Assembly (NCBI GenBank): GCA_916613615.1
Contig: OU744726.1
Location: forward strand, 18,231,515-18,295,514
Origin: Steromphala cineraria
Taxonomy: Eukaryota > Mollusca > Gastropoda > Trochida > Trochidae
DNA length: 64,000 bases
Direction: 5' to 3'
Within the stretch, counting starts at the first letter, position 1; every line of letters begins with the position of its first letter. This document shows positions 24,251 through 36,055 of this stretch, one piece after another. The position numbers and the translations under genes are program-made. The notes below the pieces were generated by a model. It did no database searches. It was given only the letters and a program-made list of their open reading frames with translations, and was not told where the DNA came from.

Positions 24251-24866
24251 AGTACGAAAGACCATTGGTACCACATTTGAAATTTGTTTTTTGTCTTTAA
24301 AAACTCGTTATTACGAGAAAAATCTCGTAATTACGAGAAATTAACTCGTAATTACGAGATTATAAGACCATATCTGTAATTTGTATATTGTATTTAAAAA
24401 CTCGTAATTACGAAAAAAATACTCGTTATTACGAGAATATTCTCGTAATTACGAGAATAAACATATATTCTCGTAATTACGAGTTTTGAAAGACTACATT
24501 TGTAACTTGTATTCTATCTTATATAAACTCGTAATTACGAGTTTTAAAAGACAAAATACAAGTTTCAAATGATGTCTAATAATCTCGTAATTGCGAGTTT
24601 ATATAAGATAGAATACAAGTTACAAATGTAGTCTTACAAAACTCGTAATTACGAGTTTTTTCTCGTAATTACGAGTTTATTCTCGTAATTACGAGAATAC
24701 TCTCGTAATAACGAGTATTTTTTTCGTAATTACAAGTTTTTAAATACAATATACAAATTACAGATATGGTCTTATAATCTCGTAATTACGAGTTAATTTC
24801 TCGTAATAACGAGTTTTAAAAGACAAAAAACTAATTTCAAATGTGGTACCAATGGTCTTTCGTACT
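24251..24866. mobile_element. foldback element built from CTCGTAATTACGAG palindromes
   Basis: The whole 616 bp is a long inverted repeat. The left arm starts GTACGAAAGACCATTGGTAC and the right arm ends with its complement. The arms are about 295 bp with a short centre near 24545-24575. Each arm also contains many copies of the 14-bp palindrome CTCGTAATTACGAG: I count nine exact and about seven one- or two-base variants. TAAA flanks both ends, a possible 4-bp target duplication. It should extrude as a hairpin with nested cruciforms. There is no coding capacity. Confidence 0.88.
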
Positions 24867-24875
24867 AAAGAGATA

Positions 24876-24997
24876 AGGTTGTCGTAAACATATATATTCA
24901 AATGGCCATTGAATCGTCTCGACGTCAAAATATCTTTAGCCAGTTTTCCGGACGGAACCTTCCTCACAGGCGACCAAACAACTCTTACACTGGCCAT
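24876..24997 (-). other. possible orphan first exon
   Basis: On the minus strand ATGGCCAGTG opens MASVRVVWSPVRKVPSGKLA and ILTSRRFNGHLNIYVYDNL, GC-richer than its surroundings. It runs directly into the foldback element. No domain is recognised, and it may be chance or an exon interrupted by the insertion. Confidence 0.25.
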
Positions 24998-25189
24998 GCT
25001 ACCAAATCATATGAACCGGAAATGTAAACAACATGGCCGCGCTCTGTGATAATGTGCATCCCTCTGTACATGTACATGTACATGCATGGAAGCAGATGGA
25101 TGCACCAGAAAACATTTATTACTGGATACTTAATGGGGTATCTATTCCTCTTGATTAGGAACAGGATAATAGTAGCTAGTATTATTGAA

Positions 25190-26500
25190 CACATGGTGAC
25201 AAACTTGTGAGTGTTTATATCAAAGATGGAGTTTTTCATGTTCCTGAAAGACATGAGGGTAGAAACTTGCTTGGTTTTGTCTTTGAAAATTATTTTAGAT
25301 GGTGTGTATTGCCTTTTGGCCTCACATGTAGCCACTATTACTTTTGTTAAGTTATAAGTGCAGTTGTTACACATCTTAGCTAATTGTACGTGTTTCAGTA
25401 TATGTTGATGATTTTATTCTTAGTGCAAATGCCAACAATACTGTTGATCATTCTGACTTGCTTGTTCATACCTTGGAAGATTTAGGTTTTCAGATAAATT
25501 ATAACAAATCAAACTTAACACCATGTACAAACATTAACTTTATGGGTTATGGTATCTCTACAGTTATTAAAGCATTTCAAAATGATATATAAGCTGAAGC
25601 GATCAATAAGACAGGTTCTAAGAAAAAACTGTTGTGTGGCAAGGACATTAGCTAGGATTTCAGTGTGTATTTGTAGCCGGGGTTGTTACCCCAGCTAAAT
25701 TGTTTCTGAGGATTACATTCAGACTATTGTCTACCATAACGTCTTGGGACAGTGAAGTTTTCCTTAATATTGAGGCTATAAATGAGTTGTGTTGGTGGTT
25801 AGATGCAGTTGATACATGGAATGAAACAATAATTAAGCCTTGTCCTATTGATGGCCAGTTAGTAACGGTACATTTGGTTCAGGATGGGGTGCTGTGTATA
25901 ATGATACGAAGGCTTATGGTGAATGGAACAAAGGGATAAGTTCATTGTCAACTTAAAATAAGAGAACTCCTTGCCATGTTGATGTCTATCAAGGCCTATT
26001 CCAGGGATATTGAAAGTAAAAACATTCAAATCCTCTCTGACAATACAACAGCTATTGCCTACATTGAAAATAACGGTTGACCACATGCTTCCTTAATACA
26101 GATAGCTGAGGCTATATGGGCGGAGGCCGAGGAATGTGGAACTTTTCTAACCTACAAGCATTCTCTCAGCTGACAGAGCGACAAGTCAAACTGGATGTTA
26201 CACCCACAAGTTTTCAGATTTCTTGACCGAGTCTGGGGCGCACATACTATAAACAGATTTGCCATTTCATGCTCAAACACTGTTTAATTCCAGGTATTCA
26301 GAACCTCCATCTGTCTGAGAAGATGCTCTCGCTCAAACAGACTGGAACTTTTAAAAAAATTGGGTCAATCCACCATTCTGTTTACTACCAAAGATCAGAG
26401 AAAAGATAATACACGCAAAAGCTCCTGCTACCATCGTTGCACCAACTTTTCCAGGAAGAGTATGGTTCCAGATACTAAGAAGGATTGCAGTGTGCAACCC
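25190..26500 (+). pseudogene. second DIRS-type element fragment (RT, RNase H, recombinase start)
   Basis: The plus strand reads GRNLLGFVFENYFRWCVLPF and GLTCSHYYF, a gap with stops, then YVDDFILSAN with catalytic YVDD at 25401-25412, TLEDLGFQINYNKSNLTP and INFMGYGIS. The RNase H follows (IRELLAMLMSIKAYSRDI, QILSDNTTAIAYIENNG). Near 26400 KAPATIVAPTFPGRVWFQIL is the DIRS linker before the recombinase. It has many stops and shifts. It is more AT-rich and only distantly similar to the copy at 1-2760. A microsatellite lies at its 3' end. Confidence 0.85.
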
Positions 26501-26510
26501 GATAAAAATA

Positions 26511-26634
26511 TATGCTATGCTATGCTATGCTATGCTATGCTATGCTATGCTATGATATGCAATGCTATGCTATGCTATGCAATGCTATGCTATGCTATGC
26601 TATGCTATGCTATGCTATGCTATGCTATGCTATG
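26511..26634 (+). repeat. ATGCT pentanucleotide microsatellite
   Basis: About 24 units of TATGC/ATGCT lie in tandem, with a few GATATGCAATGC interruptions. The open frame over it (repeating MLCYA) is an artefact. Confidence 0.95.
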
Positions 26635-26639
26635 ATACT

Positions 26640-29470
26640 AATATTTGTATAGCGCCATTATCCACCTCAGAGAGCCTTGGTCAAAGGCGATTTGCATAAA
26701 CACTTCATACGGCAAACTTTATAACTGATATCCTACCCACTAGTGCGAGGAATAATAATTTTAAAAAATTCAAGATGATGATGATGATATTCTATTTTTT
26801 TCCTGATCTGGTAATTTGAGAACATGTATCGATTCATGTTATTCACAAATATTTCCAATATTATATGTGAGAAGCAAATCTCGAGACTAATCAGGGAATG
26901 TGGAAGCCTTGTGGAATCAGTCGTTCGTGCACAGGGAAGCCACACTGGATATTGACGGAATGTCTATACTCTAAATGTTAACCATGTCTTTGAATGAAAG
27001 TAACTCTGCAGGAAAAGTAAAATTGAATTTTGTTTGTATCAAATCATGTCATTTTTCATACCTGTATTATCTGGCAATTACCAAAAACGATATTTGAGCG
27101 CAAGTTTCTCTCAAATATTCACTTTTCATGGTGGGATAATCAAAATACATGTACAGACAGATATCATATGCACAATATTATTGGTCAATAAGTTATTTAG
27201 CAAAAAGAACAGGTGTTGCTTGATTAATTTTTATATGAATATATACCACACACGTTTAACATCACAGTACAAATCTTGATGTATACACTTATACATTTTT
27301 GCCATTATTTAAAATAAAAACTGATTTTTGTAATCACAGGACTCGTCATTGCGACTTGCTGACATTTAGTAAAACGAAACTGAGGACCTAGAGATCACAG
27401 GAAGTCAGAATGATACACGTGGAGTTCGAACCCAAGACAATGTTTTTCACAGGCACTGGGTTTCTCTTTGTTGTTTTGCCATAGATGATGATTTGAAATG
27501 CATAGATGTATAAGAAATAATATCAAAATAAACTCGATTATAATTGTTGTGTTAAACCCATGTTGTTTCATCAGCTAATTAACAATTATTTAGTGCCGTT
27601 GAGTACAGAAGCAATTTAAAGACATGTAATACTATTTTATTGATTTTAATTTATTAAACTTGCTCGTTTATACAAAATCATAACCTCATTTAATAAACTC
27701 TGTTAATGAGAGGTGCTATTGTAGAACAATAACGAATTAAAACAGTTTTATTCGTTTGAATGTATGTAATGTTGTATTTATCTCTTTTTAAGAGCCACTC
27801 CGTGAGTTGTTAGGAACCCATAACACAAAACTTCATTAATACTGTCATTTGATCGAGAAATATTGAATACTGCAGGACAGAATAATTTTAAAGATAAAAC
27901 GCTTAATTGACATTGACAGGTTTAAAGTTGCGTTGATGATCGAAAACCGGACAACTTAGCGTGTCAATCACTTAAACGTTATTTTTAGAATGATCTAAAG
28001 CCCTAACAATGACTATTACCAGTTATTATTGTTAGATTAGTCGGAAAACTAGCAAACATGAGAATTGGCAGTGTTAGTATGGCTTCCGCGTTTATAAATG
28101 GCTGTTTGAAGGTTTTAATTTAAAACAAGATTTTATCATATTATTGTCATTTGGAAGATTTTATATAATCAATTATGCCATATGTTTTCTTATTATAGCT
28201 AAACAATATGTGATGAAAATGACAGAGTGGCTTTTTAAATTTAACTATGTCCGAAGCTTGAATACGAGAGCTCCGAACTTTGCAAGATTGTACCTGATAA
28301 TGTTTTATCCTTTGACATGATGTGGCAGAGTGTTAACTACACTGTACATGTAGGTGAGTTATCAACATTGAGACAGCTTTAACAACTTAACAAGTACACC
28401 ATGTATTTTTGGTCTTTTATTTACTCATAAAGATTTCATGCTAAGAATCATGAAATGAATAATTATGAATTAAAAAACATAATATAGTCTCAATATAGAC
28501 AAAGGAATATACATGTATAAGGGAAAAATCAACAGGATAAAACTACATTCATATATCAGCTCATCGAATTGACTATTTGTATGCAGTTGGTAAAATGATG
28601 TTAATTAGAGACACTGACACACTTATTTTTCGTTTTGTTTTGTTTATCTTAACTGTTGAATGCTTTTGAATAGGAAATGAAGAAAATGATACGTCATTCA
28701 TAACTCTTAAAAGCCCTGTAGTAAATTAAAGCGTAATTTGCGACTAGCGTTATAATATATGAGGAAGCTGAATATTGCTATAGTAAAACATTACACGTCA
28801 TGGCAAATTCACAGAATATAAACATAATACTTAGCTCACTACATTAAGTAGTTTAAGTAGATGTTAAATAAAACAATCCCACCAATAACGTATTTACATT
28901 ACTTGCAACCTGCAAAATGTAATAATTTATAACACCAATGCATTATTCTCATTAATGAAACTCGTTGATGGATTCATTTGTAATTGATATATGTCCTCTC
29001 TAAATAGTTTACAGACACAACAACGGAACTGAGAGTTCGCTTTCGTTCGCTTAATACAAAATCATAAACTTGTATTATAAAAATAGTATCAAATGGAAGG
29101 TCGTGTAGTACTAGTATCCTCTATATATCAAAAAAATTAATTATAATACTTACGATTACAAGGAGAATAACAGGGATGACAACTTCTTTATTCATAAAAT
29201 GTAATGTTTCTACACATAACGTTCTATATAACGTTGGAACTGGATTAGGTATTTGAAGCTAGGGATGTACAGTATGAAAATGTTGTTAAATCAACTGATA
29301 GATTGAATAAGATATTTAAGGCAGGGGCTATTTAAGTCCTGAGCGGGGTTGATTGATTGCATAATCCGCTAAACCTACACTGTTTATCCGTGTGATAACG
29401 TCGCATATCCTAGCGAAAGAAGTTGTCACCAATATGTCTCCTCATTATCATATTTCAATCTTTTCAAATG
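26640..29470. other. non-coding stretch upstream of the EGF exon, one conserved block
   Basis: No exon is seen. The block 27790-28010 resembles 62990-63235 (separate entry). The rest is AT-rich with no boundary I could define. Confidence 0.4.
27790..28010 (+). repeat. ~220-bp dispersed block, copy 1
   Basis: It shares ACTCCGTGAGTTGT, then TGTCATTTGATC, then GATCGAAAACCGGACAA with the block at 62990-63235, in the same order and orientation with moderate divergence. Either it is an ancient interspersed repeat or it is conserved flanking sequence of duplicated loci. Confidence 0.65.
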
Positions 29471-29482
29471 CGAAATACTCAC

Positions 29483-29546
29483 AGTTTACCACAGTCCCTG
29501 TCAGGAGACAGACGAGTGACATCCACTCTAGTCTGAATCTCGCCAT
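29483..29546 (-). CDS. signal-peptide first exon of a minus-strand gene (gene 1 candidate)
   Basis: ATG at 29546 opens MARFRLEWMSLVCLLTGTVV, a short basic start then a hydrophobic core ending in small residues, as in a secretory signal peptide. A strong donor GTGAGT follows after 29483, leaving phase 1. That phase matches the phase-1 acceptor of the EGF exon at 11829, so these may be exons 1 and 2 of one secreted or membrane EGF protein with an intron of about 17.7 kb full of transposons. The link is inferred from strand, phase and domain logic only. Confidence 0.55.
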
Positions 29547-29549
29547 GGT

Positions 29550-31500
29550 TTGTTTCTCTCAACAGGGAAGTAAAGTTCTCTCCAAATGTAAATGTAACAA
29601 TAGATAAAGAGGATATACTCAACATTATGACGCAGATGTGGTTGTGAAGATATGAAATTAACAGGATACTTTAAAACAATTGACAGTTAGTTGGAATCCG
29701 CTACAGTTATATGTTTTTATATATTTCAATTATTCATATTATTAATTCTCTTTCCAAGTATTAAATGCAAAATAAACTTCATATATTCATAGCTTTTATT
29801 TGTTTTGTTTTTCTTTCAAGATTGCCGAAAATTAGGCAAGATTATGATGTGAGACACTAAGTGTATGATCGTCTATGTACATTATCCTTCAAATAAACTG
29901 AATACCAAAAGAAACTTTGCAATTTTAAAACTGAAATTTCGAAAACGATCTCATATTTACATTTTCATTTAAGGTGGCAATGAAATAGTTGAAACCCACA
30001 CTTTCAAGTTGAAAACTTTTAATTGAGCAATATTCATGCATTTTTGCAGAAATGGCAAAAATGTCATAATCATGTGAGGTTTCTGCTGAAACCAATTGAC
30101 GTGACGAAAAAGTTTGATAACTGTTCATAATGAATGTTTGTCACTCCAAAAGTGAAAAAAACACCTTAAAAGCAGTAAACGGTAAAGCAAAAATATCGCA
30201 AATCCCCTCTGAAATTTACAAAATTGATCAAAAACAGCCCTTTTTACAAGAATCGGTAGTGTTCCTTCATTTCTAATGGTAACTTGATCCGGCTATACAG
30301 ACATGTTGTGAGGATTGCTGACAACCCTGAAACACAAAAAACAGTTGTTTTTTCACTGCATGAGAGCCGATATCTGTGACGTTAGACCACCGCCAACGTT
30401 TTCTCTTAGTGACGTCAGAGATAGCAAACATCAAAGGTCGGCATGTTGTTATGTTCTCGTGCACTTTATGAACTTGGACAGATCTAATCAGAGCTCATCG
30501 ACTGCTAAGTTGACAGCTATTGGTCACTAAACATCGAAACATGGCAATTTCATTCGAAGTTATAACGTCAGAATTGGCATGCAATAACATGATTTAATTG
30601 CGATTGTTGAGCTCTAAAGGCTAGTTACCATTTGTACGACTCAAAGATGTGTCAATATGACAAGTAAGACTTGTGTCCACACATTCCCATTTATGGAAAA
30701 GCTTCGATGCAGACAAAATGTAAAGTTGAACCTGCTGGCAGCAAACGTATTTTGACGTTTGACCTTTTTGTTACTCATGGCAGATTTGGAACTTATAACA
30801 CTCGGGCTGCTCAAACCTGGTACTAAAGTAGCATATTTTAGTACTTTAACGAAATTATTGCGAAAACATCATTTCAACGAACGTCTGAACAACCAAAATT
30901 TTGACCCCTGCCCACTTCAGATCAAATAAGTGCAAAACTGGGTTTCCCTCCTTTAATTTGGATTCGCTGGTTGTTTAAACAAATGATTGATTATTAAGAG
31001 GTACTTTGTTTTAAATTTCTATCGTTTTTCATTCTTCAATCAGAATCATTACAAAATGGTGCAAAGTTTCTTTTGGTATTCAGTTTATATGTTATCCGCA
31101 AAACTCGAATGAAATGAGGATAGCCATTGTTTTTGCTCTTATATAATTGTTTTGGTTTCGTCATCATTTTTCGTTTTGTAAATTGCGATTTATGTTTTAT
31201 AATGAAATTGAAATTAGTATTGTCTTGATTTGATGAGGAACATGATTGCAGTATATGTCTTTTAATCTTCTTAGGAATTATTTGTAACATCAATAAACCA
31301 AGGAATTGTTTTTTTAATATTTAATATGTGAACTCAGAGGATTGGTAAAATAATGGTGTAAATATGCCTTACGTCACTGAAGTCGAATAATAGTGCTTCC
31401 TCAAAATGTATACATACAGAACGGATTACTCTATTACTTTTCCAGTATGTCAATAATTATGCTTTTTAGTTATCTTCAACCAAAATAAACATAAGTCTGA
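29550..31500. other. non-coding stretch, nothing recognised
   Basis: Short open frames only (for example 29925-30128 minus), without domain or splice support. Confidence 0.35.
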
Positions 31501-31549
31501 TTCATATCTTGTGGTGAATTGCAAATCCTCAGCCAGGGCCATGCCTAAT

Positions 31550-31765
31550 GACGTCATAGCACAATTGTCATTGATGTTTACGATTATTTCGTGACGACAC
31601 TCAAACACCATACTTTATTACGAAACATAAGATAGTCACGGCATTAAACAATGGCGGACAATGAGACCGACGATGTGCTTTATTTGACGATACAACCATG
31701 CGCGAGATCAATGACGTCATTTCAGTTATTAGAACGTTACTTATCAAATGACGTCATAATTGTCA
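31550..31765 (+). promoter_or_regulatory. cluster of three TGACGTCA (CRE-type) sites
   Basis: Full palindromic TGACGTCA sites occur near 31550, 31708 and 31750, the second and third inside the short frame that starts at 31651. TGACGTCA is the CREB/ATF binding site. The same motif stands upstream of start codons in elements A and B and at 47390. Confidence 0.5.
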
Positions 31766-31785
31766 TGTCCATTGATCAAACTTGA
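31651..31785 (+). CDS. small open frame, possible first exon
   Basis: ATGGCGGACAATGAGACCGA gives MADNETDDVLYLTIQPCARS, then 24 more residues to TGA. The start context is good and the local sequence is GC-richer. No family is recognised. Since CRE-type sites lie within it, it could also be a promoter with a chance frame. Confidence 0.25.
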   Translation: MADNETDDVLYLTIQPCARSMTSFQLLERYLSNDVIIVMSIDQT

Positions 31786-32114
31786 GGGGGCATTTATTGT
31801 CCATCATGGCTGATTTGACGTCTGTCGATTCGAAACAAAATCACATGTCATTCAGAATAGATGTTTTGTGCAAATATTTAATTATACATGTTCAATAAAT
31901 AAACATACATTGATTGTTCAATACATTTGATTTTGTGGTTATTTGAGCGCCCACCCCTATACATAATGATGGACTCGTCAAATGCTACTGAATATGTTCT
32001 ACGAAGTGAGTCATCATTATTTTCAAAATATATTTTTTTAAATTATCATAATTTTCAACTGATTTTATATAAAAAGCGAGTAATTGTTAAGGGTATTTCA
32101 TATAAGAAATAGAA

Positions 32115-32239
32115 AACTCGTTGTTGTGCGTCCATCGTTGAATAAAACATAGCAGAGAGCATAAAACACTCAGGGCTGCGCCCTTCGTGTTTTATGCTCC
32201 TTGCTATGTTTTATTCAACGATAGATGCACACCAACTCG
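32115..32239. repeat. 125-bp hairpin
   Basis: Near-perfect arms (GTTGAATAAAACATAGCA, then GAGCATAAAACAC and their complements) fold around a GGGCTGCGCCC loop. The outer arms add CTCGTTGTTGTGCGTCCATC against its diverged complement. No flanking duplication is clear. It may be a hairpin MITE. Confidence 0.8.
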
Positions 32240-33904
32240 TCTTCTTTTTCTTAATTTAAGGGCGAGTGTGCCCTTGATCTTAATGGAAACAATACTAGAC
32301 TGTATATCTTACAGTTCTCTGACATTATCTTTCTATTTTCATTATCTCGACGTGTACATATCATGATATGTGTACATGTATATGAGAATTTGGTTTAACA
32401 TCTCGCTGTCAGTGTCATTTTCCAGAAACAAAACTCATTTTCAACACGGGCAATGCAATCCATAGAAACGAATACGATTATAACCACAACAATACAATTA
32501 CGGAAGCAAACACTTCCAGTTTTTCAATTACAACACATTACATCCTGGTTTGTATATTTGTATCTATCATTATTGTATCTGCCCTGTTAGCTCTTTAAAA
32601 TCTAAACGCTCTGTATTTTACATCCTCATTGTCAAAATTGCTTTATAATCATGGAGTAAAAAGAATTTTTCTTAAAACGTAACCCACATCTATTGATTGA
32701 ACATTGTTTGATTGAATATGCTATATTTACAGATGTATTTGATATATTTATGGATAATGATTCATGCTTTCGATTTGGATATTACAAATAATATTTCACA
32801 GATTATCACATTAGTATAGATATCAAAGTCGATATATTTGTTCATGGTTGTGTTCTACAGGTATTAAAGATTCAGCAATAATCGCAAAATAAATCACCTC
32901 CCTTGATGGTCGCATTAGCTTGATCACGGCTAATGTAGCGACATACGTGTATGTAGGCTTCAAAATAGATTTTCAAGGATTGGTTTTTAGCTATTCAAAA
33001 TGTCTTGCAATAAGTTTTGATTTTATGTTCTAACTACATTTTTAAGTAGCTCTATCTCTCCCAAAACAGTTTAAGAATGTTTGATGTTGACATTTCTTTG
33101 CCTGTCAACACAGGTGACATTATGTTTAGAATCTAACTTGTAACACTATTTGATTGTAACACATTCTGATACTTCCGATCAGGTTATATTCTTCTCTGCT
33201 CACAAATCCTTATGAAGTGATCTTATATCAGATTGATGACTCAGGTTATATTACGGCAATCCGTACAGACCATGAAGGAAGCTTCGATACCAATCGTAAT
33301 GATTAGTGGCAAAAGGTATCACCCCATTACCCCTACAGTTTCATTACCCTTACACTTTTTTGTTGGTCAAAAAGTGTAGGGGAACTTGGGTGTCTTAAAT
33401 AAACATAGCGGATGATGCACCCCTTCTGGTATGAAATGGACTCTCCAAGGTGTATTAACAAAACACTACATGTAGAAGTTTAAGGACAGTTTATAGCTTA
33501 AAGTAACATAAAATATGTATAAAAAGTATAAATATATTTATTCTTTTTAAAACATTACAAATATGATAGTTTAATGTGTTTTAATGACCTATCAATTACG
33601 GGATTCTTTGTTATTCATCACCCGCGAATTCAAGCGTTTAAAACTTCAGGCTAACGCTGTCGGTTTTAAACAAAATTTGCAGGTGTTGAATAACAACGAA
33701 TTCCCGAAATTTAAAAAATGTAACTATTATCTTCTTCTTGAAAAGAAACTGATAAACTATTTCATATAGCGGACCATCGCGGTGATTTATGTTGGCCTTT
33801 AATTTTCAAGCCACAGATTCGAATCCATGTAGAACATCAACATTTTGTAACTTGTGCCTTACACTGTGCTTTGTAAGATCATTTATGTCTACTTAGCTAG
33901 ATAT

Positions 33905-33935
33905 GTGTGTGTGCGTGTGTGTGTGTGTGTATATA
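33905..33935 (+). repeat. GT dinucleotide microsatellite
   Basis: A short run of TG/GT repeats with one CG interruption. Confidence 0.9.
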
Positions 33936-34914
33936 TTGCAATGTGGCAATATTTACATTTGATGCAAGTTGGTAGGTGCAGGTGCTAGGTTTTCAGGTGT
34001 TTTAGGGACCGCAATATATCATTTAATTTTATTAGCAGCGGACATATTGGATTTTGTGCTGACAGTCACCCAAAGAGCGATCTTTAACTGTTTGCAATGG
34101 TTTCTGAAAACCTTACAATCCCAACATTGTACATTTTGCAGAACTAGTCGCAAAGTACATAATTGTCTCCCTGAAAATATAGGTACCCGAGTAAGGATCT
34201 TTAAGGTCACAAATAGTTGTCTCGAAATTCAAAATTCCGTCAGGAGTTTAGTGAAAATTAAATAAGCAGTCTTTCGCACCTGACATCAAGTTTAGATAGC
34301 TTTTATAGTCCTAGAATAGCGTAACGTAACATCAATATCGTTATGTTGTTACTTATCATTGTTTGATTATTACAATATTGTGTAGGTGTAAAAATGATCA
34401 TATTTATCTGTAACTTTCGTATAATTCGAATATCTTTGTTTAAATGTACCCTAATTATCAGATTCTTTATTCAAATACTTGCTCAGATAAGGAGTACGGC
34501 GAAACCGCATTATCGGTGGTTGGGCCTTTTCTAAGGGAAGTAACTCTGTTTTCCAACTTTCATGCAGAGCTACGGCCGTTGTTGACGTAGTCACGCGCGC
34601 AATGTATACCAATGGCGTGTTTGTATCCTATCTCCGTTACATTTTCCTTGATTTCTGGGTAAAATGGCACTTACAGTCAACAATAAAGGTGATTTAGGGT
34701 GAGTAGTTTTCCTAAGATTATGAGTATGTTTTGGGATAGTTCGTGTGACATTTCCTAACTGCAGAGTGATGGTTTCAAATGTGGGCCCACTGATTTTCAT
34801 TCCCCTTATGCTCAGTCGACAGTGGGACCACAATTACAGAAATCGAATTTTTCCGTAAATTCACACATTTTTCAATAATGTAATACTTGTGGTGTATTGA
34901 CATTCTATAATATT

Positions 34915-35610
34915 TTCCATCAATTAATTTTGATGGAAAAGGTTCACCGATATGCAATATTAACATGACAAATTCAAATAGTTTTGGTGGAAAAGGTTCA
35001 ACATTCTAGAATTATTAATGATTAGAAATACTGACGATGCAAATTTAAATAGTTTTGTATATTTTCCATCAAGTAATTTGGATGGAAAAGGTTCAACATT
35101 CTAAAATATTTATGATTAAATACTGACGAGGCAAATTCAAATAGTTTGGATGGAAAGGGTTCAACATTCTAAAATATTTATGATTAAATACTGACGATGC
35201 AAATTTAAATAGTTTTGATGGAAAAGGTTCATATCATTCTATGATGTTTTCCATCAAGTAATTTTGGTGGAAAAGGTTTAACATTCTAAAATATTTACGA
35301 TTAAATATTGACGAGGCAAATTCAAATAGTTTGGATGGAAAAATAAGGTCCATGTTATTCTATGATATTTTCCATCAAGCAATTTTAATGGAAAAGTTTC
35401 AACAACATCATTAGAACATTTAAGAGAAATTGATCATCAAATAAAGTCTTTTGGTAAATGTGGGCCCAATCGTTTCGACCTCTATTAGGAGCTGCCGAAG
35501 TGGGCCCACATCAACGTTCTACAATATTAATGATTACATTTTGACGAGGCAAATTCAATTAGTTTTGATGGAAAAGGTTCAACATTCTATGATATTTCCC
35601 ATCAAGATCG
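34915..35610 (+). repeat. tandem array inside the Merlin-like element
   Basis: Imperfect units of about 60-130 bp carry GATGGAAAAGGTTCAACATT, CTAAAATATTTATGATTAAA, TACTGACGAGGCAAATTCAA and TTTTCCATCAAG. Six or more partial copies run head to tail, with TTTTCCATCAA...TTGATGGAAAA also forming small inverted pairs. Confidence 0.8.
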
Positions 35611-36055
35611 ATAATCTAAAATGTGGGCCCACTTCCCTATAAGAGACCAAACGAGTGGGCCCACATTTACCAAAAGACATTATTTGGTGATCAATATCTC
35701 TGAAATTGTCGATAAACACGTAGAGTCAATGTCACGACCCTTGACCTAGGTCCTGACCTTTGATGTGACCAATGACAGCGCATCACTCATTAATATGCAT
35801 GAGCTGTGTCCTTTTCGCGGAGAATTTGAATGTCGTTTCTGATGGGAAAAAAACGAGAATAATATTTATTGGTATGTTTATTTCGTATGTTAACATAATA
35901 TTACTGTTTCTTGAATTTTCCCCCTCCAAATAAGTTACTTTTTTAACAGTTACACGCTTGACAATATGCGAAATCGTCGGTACCGCGATGATAACAAATG
36001 TGGGCCCACGTCATCTCGGCTCTATATAGGAAGCAGTTCAAGTGGGCCCACATTT
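35455..36055. repeat. three inverted TGTGGGCCCA pairs
   Basis: At 35457-35515, 35619-35667 and 35997-36053, AATGTGGGCCCA is followed 25-40 bp later by TGGGCCCACAT. Each makes a 50-60 bp stem-loop whose loop contains CTATTAG/CTATAAG/CTATATAGG. A single extra copy lies at 34780. All are inside the Merlin-like element. Confidence 0.85.

Noticed and set aside
24300..24840. CRISPR-like array of regularly repeated palindromes
   Set aside because: Spacing is irregular, both halves are mirror images, and the context is eukaryotic. It is a foldback element, not a CRISPR.
26360..26635. Open frame with repeating MLCYA peptide
   Set aside because: It is the translation of the ATGCT microsatellite following a DIRS remnant; no sign of a real protein.
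27330..27480. tRNA or tRNA-derived SINE (GTTCGAACCC-like B box near 27423)
   Set aside because: No matching A box at the right distance and no cloverleaf could be drawn.
33781..33860. tRNA-like GATTCGAATCC box
   Set aside because: No acceptor stem or A box; probably chance.
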